This document shows positions 9,198 to 18,746 of a DNA stretch of 64,000 nt, piece by piece. The translations under genes were made by a program, and so were the position numbers. Source of the DNA: Carboxylicivirga caseinilyticus (GTDB taxonomy: Bacteria; Bacteroidota; Bacteroidia; Bacteroidales; Marinilabiliaceae); the NCBI GenBank assembly GCA_025499705.1, contig JAFMVE010000033.1:1-64000 (forward strand), in the 5' to 3' direction. The notes beneath the pieces were generated by a model that saw only the letters and a program-made list of their open reading frames with translations, made no database searches and was not told the origin of the DNA. Position 1 is the first letter of the stretch, and each line of letters opens with the position of its first letter.

Positions 9198-10526
9198 TTA
9201 TAATCGATTAACAGCTTTTAAGTATTTAATGTGGGTATCCAGCAGGTTGAGAGTCGACTGAATATAACTGATTTGTGATTGAATATACTGACCTTCGTTT
9301 TGCGAAAGCTCTGTGCTGGAACTCAATCCGTTTGCAAATTTGATACGTGTTCGGTCGTAAATACGAAAGGCAATCTCTTCACCTTCTTTATCATTCAGGT
9401 AAACAGCCTGTGCATTCTTAAAATTAGCTTCTGCAACCATTAATTGCTGCTTTAAGCCTTCTTCCATCTGACGCATTTGGTTTTGCAGCTTCTGGTAATT
9501 AATCTTTTCCTGCTGTACACGTGCGTTTTGCATTCCTGATTTAAAAATGGGCATGGTTAATGAGAGACCCACAATTTGTGAATTGGTATTATCCATCGCT
9601 TTAAATTCATCGCCAAACTCGATATAGCTTATATTGTAAAAGGCATTTATTTTTGGATAATATTGAGCCCGCTCATTTTTGATTAATGTTCGTTGCACTT
9701 CTTCCTGGGTTTCCAGAATGGAATAATCGATATGTGATTTTACATCAAACACGTTAGAAGCTGGTAAATATGTTTCAACGGGTGAAAGAATGTCTTGCAA
9801 ACTATTGGTCAATTTAATAGGTTGATCAATCGATAATCCCATAGAATACTTTAACACAGCTTCAGCAATCACAAGTTGACGTTCGGCATCGAGCAACAGG
9901 TTACGCGAATTATTAACCATCAGTCGTAATTGATCAACATCCGTTAGCTCACGAAACCCGTTTTCGAAATAGGCATTGGTTTCTTTCAGTGTTTGCTCGT
10001 TAACTTCCAGATTCTTTTTAAAGGTTTCCAGATTTTTTTTAGCGATCAGAGCAATATAATATGCCTCTGCCACAGCCTCGCGCACATTTATTTGCGTTTT
10101 TTCCTTATTTCTTTCACTGATTTGTACGTAGATTCGACTTGCTTTAACACCCAACAAATAGGAACCATCAAAAAGTAGTTGATTTACGGTTCCTGTTGCG
10201 TTCCAGTTGTACTTCTGTCCAAATTTTGTTTTAAGACGAATTGGATCAGATTCTCCTTCAGGTGTCATGGTTATTACATTTTCCTGAATAGCTAAATTAT
10301 CAGTTAGCTGTCCTTCTGCACTGACTTGTGGTAAACCAATGGCAATATACTCCATAACCTTTTTTTCCGCAGCCTCAATATCATAGGTGGCACTTTTACT
10401 ATCAAAAGCATTTTCTGTTGCATAATCCAAAGCTTCCTGCAGTGAAAATGCTAAAGAATCATTTTGGGCAAAGGTGTGTGTTAAGGACGCCATTAACATT
10501 GCTATCGCAATAAGCGCATTCTTCAT
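9198..10526 (-). CDS. TolC-family outer-membrane efflux channel
   Basis: 442 residues with a Sec signal peptide (cleavage near TFAQ). It has the two-fold repeat of long helices typical of outer-membrane efflux proteins (for example ALDYATENAFDSKSA near the start and the AEANFKNAQAVY region in the second half). It should form the trimeric exit duct for the RND pump encoded downstream. It follows the TetR gene by 14 bases, so regulator and pump form one transcription unit. Confidence 0.92.
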   Translation of the reverse strand: MKNALIAIAMLMASLTHTFAQNDSLAFSLQEALDYATENAFDSKSATYDIEAAEKKVMEYIAIGLPQVSAEGQLTDNLAIQENVITMTPEGESDPIRLKTKFGQKYNWNATGTVNQLLFDGSYLLGVKASRIYVQISERNKEKTQINVREAVAEAYYIALIAKKNLETFKKNLEVNEQTLKETNAYFENGFRELTDVDQLRLMVNNSRNLLLDAERQLVIAEAVLKYSMGLSIDQPIKLTNSLQDILSPVETYLPASNVFDVKSHIDYSILETQEEVQRTLIKNERAQYYPKINAFYNISYIEFGDEFKAMDNTNSQIVGLSLTMPIFKSGMQNARVQQEKINYQKLQNQMRQMEEGLKQQLMVAEANFKNAQAVYLNDKEGEEIAFRIYDRTRIKFANGLSSSTELSQNEGQYIQSQISYIQSTLNLLDTHIKYLKAVNRL

Positions 10527-10540
10527 AATTGTGTGATTTA

Positions 10541-11164
10541 TTATTGATTATTATTTTTACAAAACAAGCGGTTCAGTTCTTCAATACCTTTGGGTGTGCA
10601 AATTCCTCTGAAATGATATTTGTATACTTCTTCAAAGATGCCCATATCCATTACCTCAGTATCAGTAAACAAACCATTACCCGGATCAAATGTGAAAAGG
10701 TGGTAGGATACCATAATGCGGGCTATGATATGTTCATTTATATCTTCCATATAAAAGCCTTCTTCCTTCCCTTTTTTTAGATTAGCTAAATTTGACTCAT
10801 ATATTATCTTAAACTTTATATCCTTTAACTCTCTCAAAAGAGCCGGATAGTATTTTTTCATATCATACAAGAAGGTAGGTTTGAATCGCTGATTCTTCTT
10901 CCTGATATTATCGCTAAGTTCAAAATTCTGTTCAATGGCATTTAAATCATCCCTTTTGAAGGCAGAGAATACATCTTCGATGTATGCTTTGGAATACTGA
11001 AATACGCATTCAACCAATTCATTTTTATCAGAAATATATTGATAAAGTGTTTTTTTTGATATGCCCATATTACGGGCAATATCATCCATACTTACACTTT
11101 TAATTCCGTATTGATGGTAAAGCTCAAAAGCTTTCTCAATTATATTTTGACGCTTATCTTCCAT
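10541..11164 (-). CDS. TetR/AcrR-family repressor of the efflux operon
   Basis: 207 residues. The N-terminal helix-turn-helix is typical (SMDDIARNMGISKKTLYQY, about residues 25-43). The C-terminal ligand-binding part is unlike any regulator I can name. It is the first gene of the tetR-tolC-adaptor-pump unit, so it should control its own transcription and that of the pump, released when a pump substrate binds. A promoter and a matching inverted repeat lie directly upstream (separate entries). Confidence 0.92.
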   Translation of the reverse strand: MEDKRQNIIEKAFELYHQYGIKSVSMDDIARNMGISKKTLYQYISDKNELVECVFQYSKAYIEDVFSAFKRDDLNAIEQNFELSDNIRKKNQRFKPTFLYDMKKYYPALLRELKDIKFKIIYESNLANLKKGKEEGFYMEDINEHIIARIMVSYHLFTFDPGNGLFTDTEVMDMGIFEEVYKYHFRGICTPKGIEELNRLFCKNNNQ

Positions 11165-11194
11165 TCCGCGAATGTAGGGAACTTAATTCGATTA

Positions 11195-11222
11195 GGAAAC
11201 TAAAAAAGTGTTAAAAGTTTCC
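11195..11222 (-). promoter_or_regulatory. Candidate TetR operator
   Basis: Perfect inverted repeat GGAAACT (11195-11201) and AGTTTCC (11216-11222). The half-sites are 21 bases apart, two helical turns. It lies 31-58 bases upstream of the repressor start and directly downstream of the -7 box, so binding there should block initiation. Confidence 0.6.
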
Positions 11223-11253
11223 CAAGTTTACATTAAGCTAGATAAAATGTCAA
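11223..11253 (-). promoter_or_regulatory. Promoter of the efflux operon
   Basis: Read on the minus strand: TTG (11253-11251), 20 bases, then TAAACTTG (11230-11223). This matches the Bacteroidota TTG/TAnnTTTG pattern with one mismatch. Transcription would start at about 11217, inside the candidate operator. Confidence 0.5.
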
Positions 11254-11356
11254 TAGAAAAGATGAATTCATCAATAAAAAAGGGTCAATTGGAAATTTAT
11301 TTGTCATTGTAAAGACTAAAAGCTATTAATTAGACGTTTAGCTATTATTTAATGGG

Positions 11357-12337
11357 ATGAAATTAATCTTAAACATAGCCGTTCTTTTTTGCATACTTTC
11401 GTTTGCACAGGGTATAAATGCTCAAAACAAAAAGCGTAAGTTGAATAAAGGAACTTCTAAAAGAGAAATAAGAAAACGGCAAGAGAAAGCATTTGAACAG
11501 GATAAGGATATGAATGCCTTTAATCCAATGCAACCCATGGGAGCCAGGCAAAATGATGCTCGCGATGATATTCTCTGGCATAGCGAGAGTGCCAATACTG
11601 TATATCCAAAAGCAGGAAACATTAGCTTAATCTCTCCGTCAAGATATGGTATTAAACCCGGTTTGGAAGTTTCATCCAATGTATTTATGAATTACTGGGT
11701 ACCCAATCTTACTCTTAAAAAGAGATGGGCAAATAATAATTGGTATGTAGCCACTAAACATGGGGTATATTCTTCTACACCCGGAATAAATTTTGCACAG
11801 AAAAATAACCTTACGTCAATTGTTGACAGTGCTGTGCAAATTCCATTTATTTTATCTATTAAAAATGAATTAATAGTTAGTAAGTACATTTCCAGTGATA
11901 ATCGTTGCAGCAACGATCAACCATTTGTTATTCTTTCAGCAGGTATTGGTGTTGATGTTGGAATCTCTTTTGGCGAATCAGGATTAACTGAAATGAGAGA
12001 ACACTTCTTAACCAACAGAAGTCCTTCATTAACCGGTAAAGGAGCAATTGGATACGCAAAGGTGAGAGCTGACTGGGAAATTAATAACATGTTGATGCTT
12101 GGAGGGCAGTTAAAGTATTTCAGGGGAAATTTTACAGGTAATCAGGCATTCGAACAATCTACCGAATTGCAAACGTTTATAACACCTACTCTATCGTTTA
12201 ATATTGGATATATATTATCTATAGCTAATTACAATACCCCAAATAAGTTAAGTGTTCTTCCGCTTATAGATATCAATTGGTATTTTGGAAAGAAACAAAG
12301 CAGACAAAAAGGTTTGTGGGGTACCAAGATGTTTTAA
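11357..12337 (+). CDS. Hypothetical outer-membrane beta-barrel protein
   Basis: 326 residues with a signal peptide (cleavage near GINAQ). A short, highly basic linker (KKRKLNKGTSKREIRKRQEK) is followed by about 250 residues of alternating hydrophobic beta-strands ending in an aromatic strand (DINWYFGKK), consistent with an outer-membrane barrel. I do not recognise a named family. It is a single gene, divergent from the efflux operon. Confidence 0.75.
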   Translation: MKLILNIAVLFCILSFAQGINAQNKKRKLNKGTSKREIRKRQEKAFEQDKDMNAFNPMQPMGARQNDARDDILWHSESANTVYPKAGNISLISPSRYGIKPGLEVSSNVFMNYWVPNLTLKKRWANNNWYVATKHGVYSSTPGINFAQKNNLTSIVDSAVQIPFILSIKNELIVSKYISSDNRCSNDQPFVILSAGIGVDVGISFGESGLTEMREHFLTNRSPSLTGKGAIGYAKVRADWEINNMLMLGGQLKYFRGNFTGNQAFEQSTELQTFITPTLSFNIGYILSIANYNTPNKLSVLPLIDINWYFGKKQSRQKGLWGTKMF

Positions 12338-12437
12338 TAATAACCCGATAGTACAATTTATTTATACATTATTACAATTCCTAAACATTTAAATTCCCCA
12401 ATTTTGCTGCGGATAAATCATAAATGTAATATTACTC

Positions 12438-13403
12438 ATGAAAATTGAAGTTGCGATAGGGATTGATATTGGAGGAACAAATACTGTTATTGGGGTGGTT
12501 GACCGGGAAGGTAATATACTTGCTGAGACATCAACACCAACTCTTACAAATACCGACATCAATAACTATTTAAATACACTTACCTCAAAAATCAATGAAA
12601 CAGTTTTTCATCTGAATGGTACTATTGAAGTAAAAGGGATTGGAATCGGTGCTCCCAGTAGCAATTATTATACCGGTGAAATAGTTGGAGCAAGTAATCT
12701 GGGTTGGGGTGATCGGGTACCTTTTGTGAAGCTGATGAAAGAATTCTATGATTATCCTGTTATTGTTTTAACCAATGATGCCAATTCGGCAGCTGTTGGA
12801 GAAATGATGTACGGAGCAGCAAAGGGAATGAATGATTTTATTATGTTGACTCTGGGTACAGGAGTAGGAAGTGGTATTGTGGCAAATGGTAAACTAATTT
12901 TGGGTCATGATGGTTTTGCCGGTGAATTAGGACATGTGATTATTGATCCAAATGGACGGGAATGTGGTTGCGGTAGAAAAGGTTGTCTTGAAACATATGC
13001 ATCAGCAACAGGTATCTGCAGAACAGCATCAGAACTGATTGCTACTACTAAAACAGAGAGTAAGCTTAGAAATGTTCCTGCACTTAACTTTACATCAAAA
13101 ATGATTTATGATGCTGCTGTGAAGGGAGATGAACTAGCTCTGAAAGCCTTTGAAATTACTGGAAAGATGCTGGGAAAAGCCATTGCTGATTTTGTAACCT
13201 TTTCAAGTCCTGAAGCTGTATTCTTATTTGGTGGATTAGCCATGGCAGGTGATTATATTTTTACTCCAACCAGAGAAGCAATGGAGGAAAATATGTGTTT
13301 CTTATATAGTAATAAGGTAAAACTACTTCCATCGAAGCTTGATGGTGCTAAAATTGCAATATTGGGTGCCAGTGCTGTAGTATGGCAGGAAATGAAAAAT
13401 TAA
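12438..13403 (+). CDS. ROK-family sugar kinase (probable glucokinase)
   Basis: 321 residues, full length. It should phosphorylate glucose or a related hexose in the cytoplasm. Visible motifs are the N-terminal phosphate loop (GIDIGGTNTVIGVVD), the catalytic region (LTNDANSAAVGE), GTGVGSGIV, and the ROK zinc site (CGCGRKGCLE) after GELGH. A promoter-like CAATTTTG (12399-12406, one mismatch to TAnnTTTG) fits a start about 25 bases before the ATG. It stands alone and ends in its own terminator. Glucokinase is the most likely activity; N-acetylhexosamine or fructose kinases share the motifs. Confidence 0.88.
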   Translation: MKIEVAIGIDIGGTNTVIGVVDREGNILAETSTPTLTNTDINNYLNTLTSKINETVFHLNGTIEVKGIGIGAPSSNYYTGEIVGASNLGWGDRVPFVKLMKEFYDYPVIVLTNDANSAAVGEMMYGAAKGMNDFIMLTLGTGVGSGIVANGKLILGHDGFAGELGHVIIDPNGRECGCGRKGCLETYASATGICRTASELIATTKTESKLRNVPALNFTSKMIYDAAVKGDELALKAFEITGKMLGKAIADFVTFSSPEAVFLFGGLAMAGDYIFTPTREAMEENMCFLYSNKVKLLPSKLDGAKIAILGASAVVWQEMKN

Positions 13404-13423
13404 AAAATAAACTTCAAATATTC

Positions 13424-13457
13424 AAACGGGCAATCAATTACGATTGACCCGTTTTTC
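13424..13457 (+). terminator. Terminator after the ROK kinase gene
   Basis: AAACGGGCAATC pairs with GATTGACCCGTTT (one bulge) and runs into TTTTT. Confidence 0.8.
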
Positions 13458-13510
13458 GTTTTAAGCGTATTGTCATCCATAATAATATGGCATCTCTCTG
13501 GCATTTACCT

Positions 13511-13518
13511 TAACTTTG
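13511..13518 (+). promoter_or_regulatory. -7 promoter box of the small DMT-type gene
   Basis: TAACTTTG is an exact TAnnTTTG match 25 bases before the ATG at 13543. It overlaps a possible TTG start at 13516 and argues against that start. Confidence 0.5.
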
Positions 13519-13542
13519 CAACGCAAACACTCAATAGTATTT

Positions 13543-13992
13543 ATGTATATAAAATACGTATTAACAACAATTGCCATTTTAATTGGTGGACTTTTAGCTG
13601 TTCAGGGAAGTATTAACTCTCAATTGGGAGGATTTCTTAAGCATCCTATTCAGGCATCGTTTACCAATTTTCTGGTTGGAACCATTTGTCTGTTCATCTT
13701 AAACCTCATACTCAGAACCGAAATCCCGAAGGCTGAAGTGTTATCGCAAATTCCTGTATACCTGTTTTTTGGAGGTGTGCTTGGGGCGATATTTGTATCT
13801 TCAGTTGTTATTTTAATACCCAAAATTGGTGTTGCAACCATGCTGGGAGCTACCATAGGCGGTCAAATGATTGTAGCAACTGTTATTGACCACTTTGGGT
13901 GGTTTAGTGTTAATCCTCAGCCTGTTTCAATTGGAAAAATTGCGGGTATTCTTTTTATTATCGTTGGAGTATTTTTTATTCAGCGTTTTTAA
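13543..13992 (+). CDS. YdcZ-like (DUF606) small membrane transporter
   Basis: 149 residues with about five transmembrane helices and almost no soluble part. Features of the DMT-related YdcZ/DUF606 family are visible: the first helix ending GGLLAVQGSINSQLG, a middle GGVLGAIFVSSVV, and a C-terminal GKIAGILFIIVGVFFI. It is half the length of EamA-type exporters, so it probably works as a dimer. The substrate is unknown. The promoter box just upstream fixes the start at this ATG. Confidence 0.8.
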   Translation: MYIKYVLTTIAILIGGLLAVQGSINSQLGGFLKHPIQASFTNFLVGTICLFILNLILRTEIPKAEVLSQIPVYLFFGGVLGAIFVSSVVILIPKIGVATMLGATIGGQMIVATVIDHFGWFSVNPQPVSIGKIAGILFIIVGVFFIQRF

Positions 13993-14153
13993 TGATTAAA
14001 GAAAAAAAACTTTAATAACCTGTTGATTTGTTAACACTTGGAGAGAAATTGATGCCATCAACATATGCCAATTACTGCATATGATATTGATAATCATGCT
14101 TAAGAACAGTTTTAAAAAGCGTTAAATATTCGTTTTAGTCTCATGAAAAGGTG

Positions 14154-14161
14154 TATTTTTG
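14154..14161 (+). promoter_or_regulatory. -7 promoter box of mutA
   Basis: TATTTTTG is an exact TAnnTTTG match. Initiation would be near 14168, about 26 bases before the mutA ATG at 14194. The upstream in-frame ATG at 14143 would not be transcribed, so the later start is preferred. Confidence 0.55.
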
Positions 14162-14193
14162 CGCCTTCGGAAAAAAACAAACAGTTATATATT

Positions 14194-16056
14194 ATGGCAG
14201 ATAAAACAAAACAACTGTTATTTAGTGATTTTCCACCCGTATCTACTCAAGAGTGGATGGATAAAATCACAGCAGACCTGAAAGGAGCAGACTTTGAAAA
14301 GAAGCTCGTTTGGAGAACCAATGAAGGGTTCAACGTTCGACCTTTTTACCGCTCTGAAGACCTTGATTCGTTAAATTACTTAGAGAGCCAGCCTGGCGAG
14401 TTTCCTTATGTTAGAGGTAATAACGCTAAAAGCAATAAATGGTTCGTACGTCAGGACATTAAAGTGACTGATGTAAAAGCAGCAAACGAAAAAGCAGTAA
14501 ATCTTCTTACTAAAGGAGTAGACAGTATTGGTTTTATTATCGAAGATAAAGAAATCATTACAGAAGCTAACATCGAGGCTTTACTAGCTGGTGTTCTTTC
14601 AGAAGATGTAGAAATTAACTTCTCAGCTTGTTGTGGAAACAGCTTGTTGACGCAAGCGGTTGTTGCAGTAATTGAAAAAAGCAATGTAGCTGAAGTAAAA
14701 GGTTCAATCAACTTCGATCCAATTGGTGACTTAACCATTAAGGGTAAAGCTTGTTGCGAAATGGACAAAGCTATTAACAGTGTTAAAGAATTGGTTGAAG
14801 CAACTTCAGGCTTATCTCAATTCAAAACATTTGCTGTTAACGCTAAGCACTACAACAATGCCGGAGCATCTATCGTTCAGGAATTGGCATTTGGATTAGC
14901 AATGGGTAACGAGTATCTGGCTCAGTTAACTGAAAAAGGTCTTTCTATTGATGCAGCTGCTGCAAACATCAAATTCAACTTTGGTGTAAGTGGTAACTAC
15001 TTCATGGAAATTGCCAAGTTGAGAGCTGGACGTATGCTATGGGCTAAAATTGTAGAGGCATACCAACCATCAAGCGTTGAGGCATGTAAATTGCATGTTC
15101 ACAGTGAAACATCAGAATGGAATAAAACCATTTTCGATCCAAACGTAAACATGTTACGTACTCAAACAGAAGCTATGTCGGCAACATTAGGTGGAACTCA
15201 ATCACTAACAGTTCAGCCTTACGATGCTTTATATAAAGAAACTGATGTATTCTCTGAGCGTATTGCACGTAACCAACAATTATTATTAAAAGAAGAATCT
15301 CACTTCGACAAGATTGTTGACCCTTCAGCAGGGTCATATTATATCGAAAACTTAACAGATAACATTGCTGAGCAGGCATGGGCTTTATTTGTTGAGGTTG
15401 AAGAAAAAGGCGGTTACTTGGCTGCTTTAAAAGAAGGATTTATTCAGGCAATGGTTAAAGAAACTGCTGACAAACGTCGTATAGCAGTAGCAACTCGTCG
15501 CGAAAACTTGTTAGGTACTAACCAGTATCCTAATACAGGTGAAGTAATTTCTTCAAAAATCGACTTCTCTAAATTAGAGAAAGTTTGTACTTCATGTCAG
15601 GGCGAAACAGAAATTGAGCCAATCGTTACTTTCCGTGCAGCTGATGAGTTTGAAGCATTGCGTTTAGCTACTGAAAAAGCAGCAAAACGTCCTAAGGTAT
15701 TTATGTTAACATACGGAAATCTTGCAATGCGTTTAGCTCGTGCTCAGTTCTCAGGTAACTTCTTTGGATGTGCAGGATACGAAATCGCTGATAACTTAGG
15801 ATTCAAAACAATTGAAGAAGGTGTGGAAGCTGCTAAAGCTGCCGGTGCTGACATTGTTGTTTTATGTAGCTCTGATGACGAATATGCAGAAGCTGCTCCT
15901 AAAGCGTTCGAATTATTAGGCGATACTCCTTTAGTTGTAGCCGGAGCTCCTGCTTGTGCTGAAGAATTGAAAGCGAAAGGTATTACCAACTTCGTTAATG
16001 TTCGTTCAAACGTGTTGGAGACTCTTCAAGGGTTCAACAAAATGATATTAGAATAG
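14194..16056 (+). CDS. mutA: Methylmalonyl-CoA mutase small (beta) subunit
   Basis: 620 residues. It is the non-catalytic subunit of the heterodimeric adenosylcobalamin enzyme that interconverts succinyl-CoA and (R)-methylmalonyl-CoA in the propionate pathway. The mutase barrel is followed by a B12-binding-like domain (from about residue 510) that lacks the cobalamin-ligating DxHxxG motif, as expected for this subunit. Codon use leans towards the preferred codons of highly expressed genes, in contrast to the AT-rich gene that follows. The start (MADKTKQ) is supported by the promoter at 14154. Its partner mutB begins 459 bases downstream, with a foreign-looking small gene in between. Confidence 0.95.
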   Translation: MADKTKQLLFSDFPPVSTQEWMDKITADLKGADFEKKLVWRTNEGFNVRPFYRSEDLDSLNYLESQPGEFPYVRGNNAKSNKWFVRQDIKVTDVKAANEKAVNLLTKGVDSIGFIIEDKEIITEANIEALLAGVLSEDVEINFSACCGNSLLTQAVVAVIEKSNVAEVKGSINFDPIGDLTIKGKACCEMDKAINSVKELVEATSGLSQFKTFAVNAKHYNNAGASIVQELAFGLAMGNEYLAQLTEKGLSIDAAAANIKFNFGVSGNYFMEIAKLRAGRMLWAKIVEAYQPSSVEACKLHVHSETSEWNKTIFDPNVNMLRTQTEAMSATLGGTQSLTVQPYDALYKETDVFSERIARNQQLLLKEESHFDKIVDPSAGSYYIENLTDNIAEQAWALFVEVEEKGGYLAALKEGFIQAMVKETADKRRIAVATRRENLLGTNQYPNTGEVISSKIDFSKLEKVCTSCQGETEIEPIVTFRAADEFEALRLATEKAAKRPKVFMLTYGNLAMRLARAQFSGNFFGCAGYEIADNLGFKTIEEGVEAAKAAGADIVVLCSSDDEYAEAAPKAFELLGDTPLVVAGAPACAEELKAKGITNFVNVRSNVLETLQGFNKMILE

Positions 16057-16088
16057 TAGACTTTGAGACTATAGACTTATAGATAATC
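16057..16088 (+). repeat. Left imperfect inverted repeat flanking the S23-type gene
   Basis: Starts directly after the mutA stop codon and is rich in TAGAC/TAGA units. Its sequence matches the reverse complement of 16477-16511 at TAGA, TTT, AGA, TAGAC, ATAGA and AAT blocks in the same order. Confidence 0.55.
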
Positions 16089-16109
16089 TGATTGATATTA
16101 TCTGTTGCA

Positions 16110-16481
16110 ATGAAAAGGAAGCATAATTTTAAGGAACTACAAATTTGGCAGAAAAGCAGATCTCTTGTTAAAGATATTTACAAGCTTACATCTGATTTTC
16201 CTCAATCTGAAATTTATGGATTGGTTAGCCAAATGAGACGAGCTTCTGTTTCTATCCCTTCAAATATTGCAGAAGGAACCGGTAGAAAAACGAATAAGGA
16301 ATTTAGTCGCTTTCTGGAAATTGCTTATAGTTCAGCATTGGAGCTGGAAACTCAATTGTATCTATCATTTGATCTTGAGTTTATAATAGAATCTATTCTG
16401 GAGGAGTTTTTAGTAAAATTAGATGAACTTCAAAAAATGATTTCATCGTTTGACACTAAAGTCCTTTCAGAGAATTTCTAA
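16110..16481 (+). CDS. Four-helix-bundle protein of the S23/IVP family
   Basis: 123 residues from the ATG; an upstream TTG at 16092 is less likely. Characteristic motifs are FKELQIWQKSRSLV at the N-terminus, the central MRRASVSIPSNIAEG and the FLEIAYSSALELETQL helix. The family was first seen inside intervening sequences of 23S rRNA genes and is also scattered between ordinary genes. It resembles the accessory protein of diversity-generating retroelements, but no reverse transcriptase is here. It separates mutA from mutB, is flanked by inverted repeats, and has ordinary AT-rich codon use unlike its neighbours, which together suggest insertion into an existing operon. Confidence 0.85.
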   Translation: MKRKHNFKELQIWQKSRSLVKDIYKLTSDFPQSEIYGLVSQMRRASVSIPSNIAEGTGRKTNKEFSRFLEIAYSSALELETQLYLSFDLEFIIESILEEFLVKLDELQKMISSFDTKVLSENF

Positions 16482-16511
16482 TTGTCTATTGTCTAATCAT
16501 CTAAAAATCTA
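16477..16511 (+). repeat. Right imperfect inverted repeat flanking the S23-type gene
   Basis: Overlaps the S23-type stop codon and ends 4 bases before the mutB ATG. It is rich in TCTA/GTCTA units, complementary to the left copy at 16057-16088. Confidence 0.55.
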
Positions 16512-16515
16512 AAAA

Positions 16516-18672
16516 ATGAGACCAAATTTTAAAAACATAAATATTAAAACCAAGGCTGACGGGTCAAAAGACACCAAAGCCTGGGAAAAAGAACACGGGA
16601 TTGAAAAAGACTGGATGACAGCCGAACAGATCCCTGTTAAACCAGTTTACAGCAAAGATGACCTGGAAGGAATGGAGCACTTGAACTATGCTTCGGGTTT
16701 ACCACCATACCTTCGCGGACCATACTCAGGTATGTACGCAATGCGTCCCTGGACTATTCGTCAGTATGCAGGTTTCTCAACTGCTGAAGAGTCAAACGCA
16801 TTCTACCGTCGTAACCTGGCTGCTGGTCAGAAAGGTCTTTCTGTAGCATTCGACCTGGCTACACACCGCGGATACGATTCAGACCACGAGCGTGTGGTTG
16901 GTGACGTAGGTAAAGCTGGTGTGGCTATCGACTCTATCCTTGATATGAACGTATTATTCGATGGTATTCCATTGGATAAAATGTCAGTATCAATGACAAT
17001 GAACGGTGCTGTATTGCCGGTAATGGCTTTCTACATCGTTGCAGGTTTAGAGCAAGGTGCTACATTAGAGCAACTTTCAGGTACTATCCAAAACGATATC
17101 CTGAAAGAATTCATGGTGCGTAACACATATATTTACCCACCTGAGTTCTCAATGAAAGTTATTGCTGACATCTTTGAATATACTTCTCAAAAGATGCCAA
17201 AGTTCAACTCTATTTCTATCTCGGGTTACCACATGCAGGAAGCAGGTGCAACCGCTGATATTGAGTTGGCATATACTTTAGCTGATGGTTTAGAATACCT
17301 TCGTGCAGGTACGCAAGCCGGATTGGACATCGATGCATTTGCTCCTCGTTTGTCATTCTTCTGGGCTATTGGTATGAACCACTTTATGGAGATTGCCAAA
17401 ATGCGTGCAGGACGTATGTTATGGGCTAAAATTGTTAAGCAATTCAACCCTAAGAATCCTAAGTCGTTAGCATTGCGTACTCACTCGCAAACTTCAGGAT
17501 GGTCATTGACTGAGCAAGATCCTTTCAACAACGTTGGACGTACTTGTATCGAGGCAATGGGTGCTGCTTTAGGTCACACTCAGTCGCTACACACCAACGC
17601 ATTGGATGAGGCGATTGCCTTACCTACTGATTTCTCAGCTCGTATTGCTCGTAACACTCAGATCTTCATCCAGGATGAAACTCAAATCTGTAAGGCTGTT
17701 GACCCATGGGCCGGTTCTTACTATGTTGAGTCATTAACTCAGGAGTTGGTTGACAAAGCCTGGGCTCACATCCAGGAGATTGAGTCGTTAGGTGGTATGG
17801 CTAAAGCGATCGAATCAGGTATTCCTAAGATGCGTATCGAAGAAGCTGCTGCCCGTACACAGGCTAAAATCGACAGTAAGACGCAAACTATCGTGGGTAC
17901 TAACAAGTACCGCTTAGAGAAAGAAGATCCTATCGACATTTTGGATGTTGATAACGTAGAAGTTCGTCGTTCGCAAATTGAGCGTTTGGAAAAACTTCGC
18001 GCTAACCGTAACGAGGCAGAGGTACAAGCTGCATTGGCTGCAATTACCAAAGCAGTTGAAACCGGTGAAGGTAACTTACTTGAGTTAGCAGTTGACGCTG
18101 CTCAAAAACGTGCTTCATTAGGTGAGATCTCTGATGCTTGTGAAAAGATTGTTGGTAGATATAACGCAGTAATCAGATCAATTTCAGGAGTGTACAGTGC
18201 AGAAGCAGCAGACGATAAAGAGTTTGCAAAAGCCCAGCAGTTGGCTAAGGATTTCGCCGAAAAAGAAGGTCGTCAACCACGTATCATGATCGCTAAAATG
18301 GGTCAGGATGGACACGACCGCGGTGCTAAAGTAGTTGCAACAGGTTATGCCGATATAGGTTTCGACGTTGATATGGGACCATTGTTCCAGACGCCTGCCG
18401 AAGCTGCTAAGCAAGCTGTTGAAAACGACGTTCACGTTGTGGGAGTTTCTTCATTGGCTGCCGGTCACAAAACATTGGTTCCTCAAATTATTGAGGAATT
18501 GAAGAATTTGGGTCGTGAGGATATCATGGTAATTTGTGGTGGTGTAATTCCAGCTCAGGATTATCAATTCCTTTACGATGCAGGTGCTGTGGCTATCTTT
18601 GGTCCTGGTACTTCTGTTGCCAAGGCAGGTTGTGATATTCTTAACCTGTTAATTGAACAACACGCTGAATAA
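16516..18672 (+). CDS. mutB: Methylmalonyl-CoA mutase large (alpha, catalytic) subunit
   Basis: 718 residues, full length. The N-terminal barrel carries the substrate-binding core ([25 protein letters not shown] at about 63-87 and [18 protein letters not shown]). The C-terminal domain has the base-off cobalamin motif [12 protein letters not shown], whose His ligates cobalt. With MutA it makes propionate-pathway intermediates from succinyl-CoA, a standard route in fermentative Bacteroidota. Codon use is strongly biased, suggesting high expression. It was probably joined directly to mutA before the S23-type insertion. No epimerase, MeaB or decarboxylase gene is in the window. Confidence 0.96.
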   Translation: MRPNFKNINIKTKADGSKDTKAWEKEHGIEKDWMTAEQIPVKPVYSKDDLEGMEHLNYASGLPPYLRGPYSGMYAMRPWTIRQYAGFSTAEESNAFYRRNLAAGQKGLSVAFDLATHRGYDSDHERVVGDVGKAGVAIDSILDMNVLFDGIPLDKMSVSMTMNGAVLPVMAFYIVAGLEQGATLEQLSGTIQNDILKEFMVRNTYIYPPEFSMKVIADIFEYTSQKMPKFNSISISGYHMQEAGATADIELAYTLADGLEYLRAGTQAGLDIDAFAPRLSFFWAIGMNHFMEIAKMRAGRMLWAKIVKQFNPKNPKSLALRTHSQTSGWSLTEQDPFNNVGRTCIEAMGAALGHTQSLHTNALDEAIALPTDFSARIARNTQIFIQDETQICKAVDPWAGSYYVESLTQELVDKAWAHIQEIESLGGMAKAIESGIPKMRIEEAAARTQAKIDSKTQTIVGTNKYRLEKEDPIDILDVDNVEVRRSQIERLEKLRANRNEAEVQAALAAITKAVETGEGNLLELAVDAAQKRASLGEISDACEKIVGRYNAVIRSISGVYSAEAADDKEFAKAQQLAKDFAEKEGRQPRIMIAKMGQDGHDRGAKVVATGYADIGFDVDMGPLFQTPAEAAKQAVENDVHVVGVSSLAAGHKTLVPQIIEELKNLGREDIMVICGGVIPAQDYQFLYDAGAVAIFGPGTSVAKAGCDILNLLIEQHAE

Positions 18673-18700
18673 AAAATAGAATTATAGCTAATTCAATATT

Positions 18701-18727
18701 AAAGCCACCCTATAAAGGTGGCTTTAT
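18701..18727 (+). terminator. Terminator of the mutAB operon
   Basis: AAAGCCACC pairs with GGTGGCTTT across a short loop, 28 bases after the mutB stop. The T-run is weak on the plus strand, so it may also serve the convergent chemoreceptor gene. Confidence 0.7.
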
Positions 18728-18746
18728 ATTTTCTAGGTTATCTCGT

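Noticed and set aside
13994-14016. Hairpin ATTAAAG/CTTTAAT after the DMT gene as terminator
   Set aside because: The stem is all AT apart from one pair and no T-run follows.
14143-14193. Longer mutA start at an upstream ATG
   Set aside because: It lies upstream of the consensus -7 box, so it would not be in the transcript.
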